5,243 nt of DNA from Pseudomonadota bacterium (GTDB taxonomy: Bacteria > Desulfobacterota > WTBG01 > CAIYCZ01): the NCBI GenBank assembly GCA_026388865.1, contig JAPLIX010000151.1:1-5243 (forward strand), written 5' to 3'. The notes below the pieces were generated by a model. The model did no database searches. It had not been told where the DNA came from and saw only the letters and a program-made list of their open reading frames with translations. The position numbers and the translations under genes were made by a program. The first letter of the stretch is position 1; each line of letters starts with the position of its first letter. Of this stretch, positions 1 to 5,243 are shown piece after piece.

Positions 1-472
1 ACAGGTATTCCCGTTTCACATATTCAGGAAATAATCCCGGGAAATGTCCGCCATAGTACTCATGTGCAGGGCCTTCCCGAAGGTATTCTGAATCCTCAAC
101 GAAGATTCGCCCTTCATGTGTTGTATTTTCCCTAATGAAGTCTAACAGGGTGCTTAAATTTTCCGGGAAAATACATGATAACCGATATGGCTTCAATCTA
201 AAAAGGTTGATAAAGGGTTTGACCACCGGCTGGTATAATAACACAACAGCTACGCAAAAAACAAAAACCTTCACTTCTATCCGTTGATACTGCAACAGAT
301 TCTTGGCGACATTATATAGGCCAATTGAGGCAGGGATGAGCAGCAGAAGGCTTAAAGGTATGTTAAAGCGTTCAGGCTGTAGCTGTGCAAAAAAAACTGT
401 ATGCGATCCATAAAAAGCAATCACAAAAACGAACAAAAAGGCACAGATAAAGGCCACGACGAGATGATATAA

Positions 473-475
473 TTA
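473..475 (-). other. Second in-frame stop (TAA) inside the membrane protein gene
   Basis: The frame reads V-W-Y-K-Q, TAA, then L-Y-H-L-V-V-A-F-I-C-A-F-L-F-V, so a membrane helix continues directly past the stop. Downstream the frame stays open for 157 codons to the window edge. One base change from CAA (Gln) explains it. The context is not a recognised readthrough signal. Confidence 0.85.
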
Positions 476-1303
476 TTGTTTATACCACACATAGAAGCCA
501 CTCCAGCTGAAAACCAGCAAAAGGGCGTCTATAAAGGTATTGTTGTATATAGGCAGGCAATGATTTATACTTTTTCTTTGTTTAATGTATACCGAGATGG
601 GCTCGAGCAGATTCTTTATTTGCAAGGTAAAATCATAGTCTCCTGGTTGAACAGTCTTATCATTAAAAAACTCAAGCAGGGGCACTATCCAGTAACTATT
701 GACAACAGCTGCTATAAGGGGGATTAACAGAATTGCCACATTCTGACGGACGGGCATTTTTTTAAAGTACGCGATATAGAGAATCAGAACCGGAACAGCA
801 ATGTGAACAAAAGATAAAATATGCATCAAGACCAGCAGCGAGAAAAATGCCGCTACTCCGATATAACTCACCCAGCTGAAATGTTGAAGGAGTCGGTAAT
901 ATGCTGAAAAAACATACATAGAAAAAAATACAGCAAAAACATACGATACCACACCCCATGAAACAAAATCTTTTGCCAGAGAGAGATGGAAGAATAAAAT
1001 TGCAAGAAAACCAGCCAGCAGGCTTTGCTCAATTGAGAGGTTAAAATTCCGTGCAGTAAGGTAGATAAGCAGTGGATAAGTAAGCAAAAATATTATTAAA
1101 TAAGCTTTAAACCCCAGTCCTTCTCCTAAAACAGGGGAAAATATAAAATAGAATAATTCCCACGATTTATTGTCTGCATTTGCCAACGTGCCGCGCGGGA
1201 ATCCCGCAAGCAAAAACGGGTCATACCCCCAACAATGCCCAGCGGTGGATAGGAATCTTTGTGCAGAAAGGCACTCGGATAAATGTAGCGAAAAATCATC
1301 GTT

Positions 1304-1306
1304 CTA
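1304..1306 (-). other. First in-frame stop (TAG) inside the membrane protein gene
   Basis: Codon 37 from the ATG at 1414. The frame reads I-S-N-T-P-I, TAG, then N-D-D-F-S-L-H-L-S-E-C-L-S-A-Q-R-F-L, so the stop sits just before the acidic loop that would be the functional part of a GT-C-like protein. CAG to TAG would produce it. The other possible initiation points downstream (for example TTG at 1213) would lack the first helix and this loop. Confidence 0.8.
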
Positions 1307-1486
1307 AATTGGAGTATTAGAAATGATATCAACCGGTTTTAAAAAAACCGTTATCAGGACTATGGAAAGAAGTAAAATCGCAATTAAAAAGAATTTGTTC
1401 AGGTTCTTGCTCATACCCTTTAACCTGCTGATACTACTTAATGTTGCATCAATGTATCACATTATTCGCATGCACAGCAAGAGTCG

Positions 1487-1492
1487 ATTATA
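1487..1492 (-). promoter_or_regulatory. Possible -10 box (TATAAT) upstream of the interrupted membrane gene
   Basis: A perfect TATAAT reads on the minus strand about 73 nt before the ATG at 1414. No good -35 hexamer is seen 16-18 bp upstream (CATTCA at 17 bp is poor). In AT-rich intergenic DNA this could be chance. Confidence 0.25.
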
Positions 1493-1518
1493 AAGTCCCA
1501 GATAATTTTTGAATGCAT

Positions 1519-1547
1519 TTGACAACCATCCTTCTTTTCCCTATATT
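1519..1547 (+). promoter_or_regulatory. Sigma70-type promoter for murJ
   Basis: A perfect -35 TTGACA (1519-1524) is followed by a 17-bp spacer and the -10 TATATT (1542-1547), five of six consensus bases at the optimal spacing. Transcription would start near 1554 and give a leader of about 29 nt before the murJ ATG at 1583. No other strong plus-strand promoter is seen in the divergent spacer, so murJ is probably transcribed from here as a single gene. Confidence 0.7.
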
Positions 1548-1582
1548 CCTTTCAAGATAAACAGGCTGCCCCTCGACCACCT

Positions 1583-3175
1583 ATGACAAGACAGGACAAC
1601 GTACAAACCGGCACTATCGCCCGCTCAGCCGGCACCGTGAGCTTTGCCGTGCTCGTGAGCCGCGTCCTCGGGCTTATCAGGGAGCAGGTGTTTGCCTGGC
1701 TGTTTGGTGCCGGGTTTGCCTATGATGCCTATGTTGTTGCCTTCAGGATACCGAACCTTTTGCGGGACCTGTTTGCCGAGGGTGCCTTGAGCGCTGCCTT
1801 TGTCACCGTGTTCACTGATTATAAAACCAAACAGGATGCAGCGGCAACCTGGAAACTCGCCAACAATGTGATTGCCGCGATTATCGTGGTGGTCGGCGCC
1901 ATCACGGTTATCGGCATGCTGTTCTCCGGCCCCCTGGTTTCGCTCATGGCCCCTGACTTTTCGCTCATCACCGGCAAGCGCGAGCTCACCACGGTCATGA
2001 CCTCGATCATGTTTCCGTTCCTGCTCCTGGTGTCGCTGTCAGCAGTTGCCATGGGCATCCTGAACAGCCTGAACAAATTTTTTATCCCCTCCATGGCTTC
2101 AAGTTTTTTCAACCTCGGCTCAATCGTGTCCGGCATCCTTTTTTCATTTGTCTTCTCATTTTTCAAGCAGCCCCCCATTATCGGTATGGCAGTGGGCACC
2201 GTTATCGGAGGGATTCTGCAGGTCGTCATACAGCTGCCCGAGCTGAAACGCCAGGGCTTCAGGTTTGCCTTTTATCTGCAGTTTCAGGATGCCGGGCTGC
2301 AACGGGTCATGAAGCTCATGCTGCCCGCCATCATCGGCCTCTCCGCCACCCAGATCAATCTCTTTATCAATACCTTCTTTGCCTCAAGCTGCCCTGAAGG
2401 GAGCGTCTCCTGGCTCAACTATGCCTTCCGCCTCATCATGTTTCCCATCGGCGTGGTGGGAGTGTCTCTCTCCATCGCAACGCTCCCGGTTGTTTCCGTC
2501 CACGCCTCGCGTGGCGATACCGCGCAGCTCCGGGACGCCTATGTCTCATCCACCGTGCTCTCATTCCTCCTGACCATACCTGCCTCGGCAGGGCTTATTT
2601 TCCTGGCCACTCCCATCGTGCGACTCATCTTCGAGCACGGCCGCTTCACTTCCTTTGACACCCTGAACACCGCCCAGGCCCTGGCGCTCTATTCCAGCGG
2701 GCTGTTTGCCTATGCATCGTTGAAAATTATTGTGCCGGTTTTCTACGCGCTCAACAAGCCGCGCTATCCGGTGATCGGCTCTTTTATTACCGTGTTTTTA
2801 AATTTCATCTTTGTGGTGCTTACCCTGAAAACGCTCGAACACAAGGCAATCGCACTGTCAACTTCGATCTCGGTCATTGCCAACTTTCTTTTTTTAAGCG
2901 TAGCCCTCTACCGGGAGATACAGGGCTACAGCGCGCGGTACCTGATGATGAGCCTGATTAAGATCTCGATAGTTTCCGTGGCCATGGGGGCTGGGGCTTT
3001 GTGGCTTGATACCGTGGTGCTACAGATGGCTGGGACCGGGATTCTAGCGCAGCTTTTTGCGCTGCTGGCGGCAATGGCAGGGGCCGGCGTTTTCTACTTT
3101 GCTGCCGTCAGCTTTATGGGGATTACTGAGATAAACTACCTTGTCTCCAGAATGCGCAGCCGCCTGAACATCTAA
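1583..3175 (+). CDS. murJ: Lipid II flippase MurJ (MviN family)
   Basis: MurJ moves the undecaprenyl-linked peptidoglycan precursor lipid II from the inner to the outer face of the cytoplasmic membrane. The 530-residue length is normal for the family, and hydrophobic segments cover nearly all of it, as expected for about 14 helices. Signature stretches are SRVLGLIREQVFAWLFGAG (residues 26-44), FRIPNLLRDLFAEGALSAAF (54-73), NSLNKFF (161-167) and NYAFRLIMFPIGVVGVSLS (279-297). By my alignment to E. coli MurJ, the essential arginines R18, R24, R52 and R270 correspond to R27, R33, R61 and R283. The ATG at 1583 gives about nine residues more than E. coli, and no alternative start lies in frame just upstream. 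The ribosome site is poor: no AGGAG-like sequence is close to the start. The TAA stop is followed six bases later by a second in-frame TAA. Confidence 0.96.
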   Translation: MTRQDNVQTGTIARSAGTVSFAVLVSRVLGLIREQVFAWLFGAGFAYDAYVVAFRIPNLLRDLFAEGALSAAFVTVFTDYKTKQDAAATWKLANNVIAAIIVVVGAITVIGMLFSGPLVSLMAPDFSLITGKRELTTVMTSIMFPFLLLVSLSAVAMGILNSLNKFFIPSMASSFFNLGSIVSGILFSFVFSFFKQPPIIGMAVGTVIGGILQVVIQLPELKRQGFRFAFYLQFQDAGLQRVMKLMLPAIIGLSATQINLFINTFFASSCPEGSVSWLNYAFRLIMFPIGVVGVSLSIATLPVVSVHASRGDTAQLRDAYVSSTVLSFLLTIPASAGLIFLATPIVRLIFEHGRFTSFDTLNTAQALALYSSGLFAYASLKIIVPVFYALNKPRYPVIGSFITVFLNFIFVVLTLKTLEHKAIALSTSISVIANFLFLSVALYREIQGYSARYLMMSLIKISIVSVAMGAGALWLDTVVLQMAGTGILAQLFALLAAMAGAGVFYFAAVSFMGITEINYLVSRMRSRLNI

Positions 3176-3240
3176 CTCTTCTAATGCGTTAACCGCAGAC
3201 CGCAGAGTCTTTACCTCTTCACCTTTTAGCCTCTGTGACT

Positions 3241-3276
3241 GCCTGCCCGCCATAGCCTTGAGCGCAGGCGGGTGCC
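3241..3276 (+). terminator. GC-rich inverted repeat in the convergent murJ/HAD spacer, possible weak terminator
   Basis: CCCGCC (3246-3251) pairs with GGCGGG (3267-3272), with two G·U pairs outside. An alternative fold pairs GCCTGC (3241-3246) with GCAGGC (3264-3269). On the plus strand the stem leads into TGCCTTTTCACTTCTTT, which is T-rich but not a clean T run, so it could terminate murJ transcripts inefficiently. No T run follows on the minus strand. It may instead be a copy of a dispersed palindromic repeat. Confidence 0.45.
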
Positions 3277-3279
3277 TTT

Positions 3280-3972
3280 TCACTTCTTTAAAACCTCAAG
3301 CACGGTTTTAAAATCCCCCAGGTCTTTAAACGCATAATCCGGTTCATGGCGCTTTAGTTCTTCAAGGTTGTTGTGGCCGGTGGCAACTGCAATGGAGGTC
3401 ACGCCGTAGGGTTTGCCGCATTCCACGTCATGGGGAGAATCGCCGATGATTACAATATCCTTGCCGCTGAAAAAGACGCCGCAGTTTGCCGCTGCCCGCT
3501 TAACTGCGACTCCGACCAGCGCGGAGCGCACTTTTGAGTCGCTGCCGAATGCGCCGAAGGTGAAATAGTGTTTCAGCACGGCAAGCTCAAGCTTTCTCCA
3601 GCCGGTGTATTCAAGGTTGCCGGTAAGAATGGCAAGGTGCATCTCTGCCATCTTCTGAAGTTCGGTGATGAGTGGGATAACGCCCGGATAGACGGTTACC
3701 CGGTAGGAGTTTTGTTTGGCATAGTAATCAAAGCAGGAACAGTACTTCTCAACAGAGGCATCATAGCGAGCCCAGATGGTCGCACTATCGAACCCCTGTA
3801 GCCTGAGTACCTCTTCCAGTATCTGCGGATCGGTCTTTCCTGCATAGCTGATATCCTTAAAAGTACACTCAAGGCCATAGACCTTTTTTGTCATGGCCCG
3901 GAACGCAAGGTCCGCGAGCGTATCAATAAGCAGCAGCGTGCCGTCTATGTCAAACAGGATGAGTTTGTTCAT
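3280..3972 (-). CDS. HAD-superfamily hydrolase (phosphoglycolate phosphatase-like)
   Basis: A complete 230-residue protein of the haloacid dehalogenase fold, probably a soluble cytoplasmic Mg2+-dependent phosphatase. Motif I is FDIDGT (residues 7-12), with D8 as the expected nucleophile and D10 as the general acid/base. Motif II is ILTGN (115-119). Motif IV is IIGDSPHDVECG (175-186), with D178 and D182 as probable metal ligands. The motif III basic residue is less clear; K147 or K158 are candidates. The roughly 80 residues between motifs I and II form a helical C1-type cap. The substrate cannot be read from the sequence, so no symbol is given; related proteins act on phosphoglycolate, sugar phosphates or nucleotides. 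The start is fixed by motif I lying seven residues from the ATG. No Shine-Dalgarno sequence is evident, and a short tandem repeat lies just upstream. The gene converges on murJ and ends in TGA. Confidence 0.93.
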   Translation of the reverse strand: MNKLILFDIDGTLLLIDTLADLAFRAMTKKVYGLECTFKDISYAGKTDPQILEEVLRLQGFDSATIWARYDASVEKYCSCFDYYAKQNSYRVTVYPGVIPLITELQKMAEMHLAILTGNLEYTGWRKLELAVLKHYFTFGAFGSDSKVRSALVGVAVKRAAANCGVFFSGKDIVIIGDSPHDVECGKPYGVTSIAVATGHNNLEELKRHEPDYAFKDLGDFKTVLEVLKK

Positions 3973-3982
3973 GAAAAGCAGT

Positions 3983-4024
3983 CAGCTGTCAGCAAACAGC
4001 TATCAGCCAACAGTTATCAGCTTG
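3983..4024. repeat. Three imperfect 14-bp tandem repeats just upstream of the HAD gene
   Basis: The units are CAGCTGTCAGCAAA (3983-3996), CAGCTATCAGCCAA (3997-4010) and CAGTTATCAGCTTG (4011-4024). A partial copy of the core, AGCAGTCAGC, precedes them. The array begins 11 bp from the HAD start codon, so it would lie in that gene's leader or promoter. The units abut without spacers, so it is not a CRISPR. Degenerate relatives of the core also appear at about 4558-4573. Confidence 0.75.
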
Positions 4025-4198
4025 CGGAATTTGATATTTATTTAAAATTTGGTCTTGATTTGACATTGGGGCTTTGAAATTTGGCCTTTATTCTAACTCC
4101 ACAACTCCCAAACTCAACACTCTGTGCCTTATGCCTCTCTGCCCCTCACCCGCGGTGAGCGCAGTCGAACCGTCACCTTCCACTTTTCAGGTTCCGTT
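4025..4198. other. Repeat-rich noncoding spacer between the HAD gene and the small membrane protein gene
   Basis: No convincing coding frame is seen. AAATTTGGTCTT (4045-4056) recurs as AAATTTGGCCTT (4077-4088) in an AT-rich tract. The right half holds a small perfect hairpin, CTCACC-CGC-GGTGAG (4145-4159), running into a TCGAACC motif and a CACTTTTCA tract that resemble the spacer near 4719-4765. Confidence 0.55.
4145..4177. repeat. Fragment of a dispersed palindromic repeat (GGTGAGC...TCGAACC), copy 1
   Basis: CTCACC and GGTGAG form a perfect 6-bp stem with a CGC loop. GGTGAGCGCAGTCGAACCGT (4154-4173) shares both ends, GGTGAGC and GAACCGT, with the copy at 4719. The wording resembles short palindromes containing GAGCGNAGTCGAA that are widespread in environmental bacterial genomes; this is from memory, not a search. 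Confidence 0.5.
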
Positions 4199-4426
4199 TT
4201 AATCTTCACTTTCCTCTGTCGGTTCTTTTCTCAGGCTATTGTACTTGCTTCCCTGGAAGATGAGCAGTCCGACAAAGAGAATGGACACGCACAGGTAAAA
4301 AATGCTTTCAGGCCAGGACTCTGCCTGCACAGCGAGATAAAAAGACCAGCTTATAATAATGGACTTCAAAAAAAGGCTCAGCCGCATAAGTTTCAGGTCT
4401 TCCGATTTTATTATTTTCTTTTCCAT
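4199..4426 (-). CDS. Small membrane protein of unknown function (two predicted helices)
   Basis: A 75-residue protein that I do not recognise. A charged N-terminus (MEKKIIKSEDLKLMR) is followed by a first hydrophobic segment at about residues 17-34 (LFLKSIIISWSFYLAVQA). A short polar turn (ESWPES) leads to a second at about 41-60 (SIFYLCVSILFVGLLIFQGS), and the tail is polar and acidic (LRKEPTEESED). This is a hairpin membrane topology, probably with both ends in the cytoplasm, judging from the basic residues flanking the helices. The start is ATG with no visible Shine-Dalgarno sequence; the leader is AT-rich. The stop is TAA. It stands alone in its spacer. The alternating helix pattern and charged ends make it more credible than the overlapping plus-strand frame at 4124-4618, but a small orphan like this could still be spurious. 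Confidence 0.6.
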   Translation of the reverse strand: MEKKIIKSEDLKLMRLSLFLKSIIISWSFYLAVQAESWPESIFYLCVSILFVGLLIFQGSKYNSLRKEPTEESED

Positions 4427-4659
4427 ACCAATTTATTAAACTATAAATCATTAAAGTGCAACCCTAAACCAGCGGAGCCGTGGTCAGGGGACAGGGGTTC
4501 GGGGTTCGTAAATGGTGAGCTGCAAAAAACAGAAAACCGCTGTAAGCTGCCGCCTTCAGCAGTCAGTGACCAGTCCACCCTCCGCAGTGTTAAAAAAAAA
4601 CGTATTGGTGGTCGCTAAGTATGCCTTTGAATTTGGTCTGGCCACACTTTTCGATGCTA

Positions 4660-4706
4660 CCTGCCCTCCGCACGAAGCGTGCTTCGGAAGGCGGGCGGAG
4701 GACGGG
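4660..4706. repeat. Nested GC-rich palindrome (cruciform-type element)
   Basis: The outer arms CCTGCCCTCCGC (4660-4671) and GCGGAGGACGGG (4695-4706) pair with one G·U and one mismatch. Inside lies a perfect CGAAGC (4673-4678)/GCTTCG (4681-4686) hairpin with a GT loop. No T run follows on either strand, so it is not a standard intrinsic terminator. Its form resembles repetitive extragenic palindromes, and the CCTGCCC..CC wording echoes the element at 3241-3276. Confidence 0.65.
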
Positions 4707-4743
4707 TGACTCGCTAGTGGTGAGCCTGCCGAACCGTGACTCG
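4706..4743. repeat. Dispersed repeat fragment copy 2, bounded by 8-bp direct repeats
   Basis: GTGACTCG occurs at 4706-4713 and again at 4736-4743. Between them lies GGTGAGCCTGCCGAACC, which shares GGTGAGC and GAACCGT with copy 1 at 4154-4173. Flanking direct repeats could be the trace of a small insertion, but 8-bp repeats at this distance may also be chance. Confidence 0.4.
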
Positions 4744-4800
4744 AATTTCACTTTTCACTTTCCACGTTTCACCTGTTTACCCATCTACCCCCTCTGCTTC

Positions 4801-5168
4801 TTACTTCATTCTTTTCCCCGCCGCATAGCGCACATTGAAATCATTATCCAGCTGAAGTTTTTTAAGAAGCGCCGCTGCTGCTTTGTCATCAGCGCTGCAC
4901 AGAGACAGGGCCAGGTACTTTCTGACGTCTGCATTTCTGCTTTTTGCCAGCTGCTGTGCAACCTGGAGTGGAGGGCTGGCCTTTAATTTATACAGCCCCC
5001 GCAACGCCATTGCCTGAACTGCGCTGTCTTGGTCCTGCAGCAAAATTAAAAATAGGTCCCGTGACTGCGGGTCAGCGATATCCCCAAGCACATAGAGCAG
5101 AAAAGTTTTTTTAGATCTTCTTGGGCTATATTGAGTGGTTGTCGTGCAGAAGGTTCGTTCCGTGCCAT
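4801..5168 (-). CDS. Small HEAT-like helical-repeat protein, with a frame change at an A7 run
   Basis: The body (GTG at 5091 down to TAA at 4803-4801) is a chain of amphipathic helices with HEAT/PBS-lyase-like wording: LGDIADPQSRDLFLILLQDQDSAVQAMALRGLYKL, then NADVRKYLALSLC, then DNDFNVRYAAGKRMK. Such repeats usually act as protein-binding scaffolds; the partner is unknown. The open frame extends upstream past 5091 without an ATG. A neighbouring frame begins with ATG at 5168 and reads MARNEPSARQPLNIAQEDLKK, then meets seven A (5112-5106). A -1 shift there (A_AAA_AAA, in the correct phase), or one extra A, joins it to TFLLYVLGDIADPQ and gives 122 residues. AAGGAG (5187-5182) lies 13 nt before the ATG. 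The cause may be a one-base deletion, a sequencing error or programmed slippage. If there is no slippage, the GTG start gives a 96-residue protein. Confidence 0.7.
5106..5112 (-). other. A7 run at the frame junction of the HEAT-like gene
   Basis: In the ATG frame the codons are CTA-AAA-AAA-CTT, which places A_AAA_AAA in the X_XXY_YYZ register used by -1 slippery sites. The frame after the run that encodes the helical repeats is exactly the -1 frame. No strong downstream stem was found by eye. Confidence 0.5.
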
Positions 5169-5243
5169 AAAGTATTGTCTACTCCTTTTCTAATGTGGTT
5201 GATTTCATCTATTAACTGATTAATTTCCCTGGATTTTTCCAGT
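5126..5243 (-). CDS. C-terminal end of an upstream gene, probably coiled-coil (partial)
   Basis: The frame is open from the window edge to TAG at 5128-5126 and gives 38 residues. They begin LEKSREINQLIDEINHIRKG and continue VDNTLWHGTNLLHDNHSI. Leu, Ile and Val recur at heptad-like intervals in the first 22 residues, which suits an amphipathic or coiled-coil helix. The other two frames in this stretch hit stops, which supports this one. It overlaps the ATG of the HEAT-like gene (5168) by 43 nt, and the AAGGAG before that ATG lies inside it, so the two could be translationally coupled. Alternatively this is the N-terminal part of the same HEAT-like protein, split by another frameshift. Function is unknown. 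Confidence 0.45.
   Translation of the reverse strand, partial: LEKSREINQLIDEINHIRKGVDNTLWHGTNLLHDNHSI

Larger units (their letters stand above)
1..1414 (-). pseudogene. Polytopic membrane protein (GT-C / PTPS-related-like), interrupted by two in-frame stops, C-terminus beyond window
   Basis: Reading from ATG at 1414-1412, one frame stays protein-like for 471 codons to the window edge, broken only by TAG (codon 37, 1306-1304) and TAA (codon 314, 475-473). The N-terminus (MSKNLNKFFLIAILLLSIVL) is a membrane helix. A loop follows with an acidic NDDFSLH motif just after the TAG, then GHCWGYDPFLLAGFPRGT. Many hydrophobic segments come next, then a soluble-looking part with RIFVEDSEYL and HEYYGGHFPGLFPEY. 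From general knowledge, an acidic first periplasmic loop, WGYDPF..AG.P and EYYGGH suit inner-membrane GT-C glycosyltransferase-like proteins or the PTPS-related membrane family; the exact family is not proven. An AGG lies 9 nt before the ATG. Both stops are one C-to-T change from Gln codons (CAG, CAA), and no frameshift is needed. The region is more AT-rich than murJ. Most likely a recent pseudogene; sequencing error or readthrough is possible. Confidence 0.8.
4427..4800. other. 374-bp intergenic spacer with palindrome and repeat fragments, no gene seen
   Basis: Plus-strand frames across this stretch give proline-, serine- and arginine-rich low-complexity protein with no domain signal. Contents include a tandem GGGGTTC pair (4495-4508 region), an A9 run near 4590-4600, a large imperfect palindrome at 4660-4706, a repeat fragment at 4706-4743, and a TTTCACTTTTCACTTTCCACG tract before 4765. 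No tRNA-like cloverleaf is evident. Confidence 0.5.

Noticed and set aside
1126..1332. A frameshift at the G5 run near 1226-1230, joining the frame MISFLILQFRTMIF… to the WGYDPF-like frame
   Set aside because: The frame from ATG 1414 gives NDDFSLHLSECLSAQRFLSTAGHCWGYDPF without any indel and includes an N-terminal helix in the same frame, so an in-frame TAG is the simpler explanation.
1..1414. Genome-wide recoding of UAG and UAA to glutamine
   Set aside because: murJ, the small membrane gene and the HEAT-like gene all end in TAA at natural C-termini, and murJ has no internal TAG or TAA.
1819..2573. Open frames antisense to, or out of frame within, murJ
   Set aside because: They lie wholly inside the well-supported murJ and their translations show no coherent protein features.
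3568..3878. Overlapping frames within the HAD gene
   Set aside because: The HAD reading frame has all key motifs, and these frames do not resemble any protein.
3983..4024. A CRISPR array
   Set aside because: The three units are contiguous 14-mers without spacers, and no cas-like gene is present.
4124..4618. A 164-residue plus-strand open frame
   Set aside because: Its translation is low-complexity with no domain or membrane pattern, runs through repeat DNA and overlaps the more credible small membrane gene on the other strand.
4512..4986. Plus-strand frames over the spacer and the HEAT-like gene
   Set aside because: They are proline-, arginine- and cysteine-rich and antisense to the helical-repeat gene, so they are shadows.

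Overview
The window looks like a chromosomal stretch from a Gram-negative, peptidoglycan-containing bacterium. It carries a full-length MurJ-type lipid II flippase, and its intergenic spacers hold GC-rich palindromes and short degenerate repeats of the kind common in environmental deltaproteobacteria, Nitrospirota and similar lineages. That lineage guess rests on general resemblance only and cannot be settled here.

Layout. (1) Positions 1-1414, minus strand: one long reading frame for a polytopic membrane protein, probably a GT-C/PTPS-related type. It runs off the left edge and is cut by two in-frame stops (TAG at 1306-1304, TAA at 475-473) with no frameshift. Between and beyond the stops the translation stays protein-like, so this is a nonsense-interrupted gene and not several small ones. 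(2) Positions 1415-1582: a divergent intergenic region with a near-consensus sigma70 promoter (TTGACA, 17 bp, TATATT) reading right into murJ. (3) Positions 1583-3175, plus strand: intact murJ, clearly more GC-rich than the interrupted gene. (4) Positions 3176-3279: a convergent spacer with a GC-rich inverted repeat. (5) Positions 3280-3972, minus strand: a complete HAD-superfamily phosphatase, preceded by three 14-bp tandem repeats. (6) Positions 4025-4198: repeat-rich spacer. (7) Positions 4199-4426, minus strand: a 75-residue protein with two predicted membrane helices. (8) Positions 4427-4800: a 374-bp spacer with a cruciform-forming palindrome and a degenerate repeat fragment. (9) Positions 4801-5168, minus strand: a small HEAT-like helical-repeat protein. 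Its natural ATG start and its body lie in different frames, joined across a run of seven A. (10) Positions 5126-5243, minus strand: the C-terminus of an upstream gene overlapping the HEAT-like gene.

The genes do not form one pathway. MurJ serves cell-wall synthesis and the interrupted gene resembles envelope glycosyltransferase-like proteins, but they are divergently transcribed. The HAD, small membrane and HEAT-like genes share a strand but are separated by repeat-filled spacers, so a single operon is unlikely. I see no convincing new multi-gene system. The most unusual points are the doubly nonsense-interrupted membrane gene and the A7 frame change in the HEAT-like gene.
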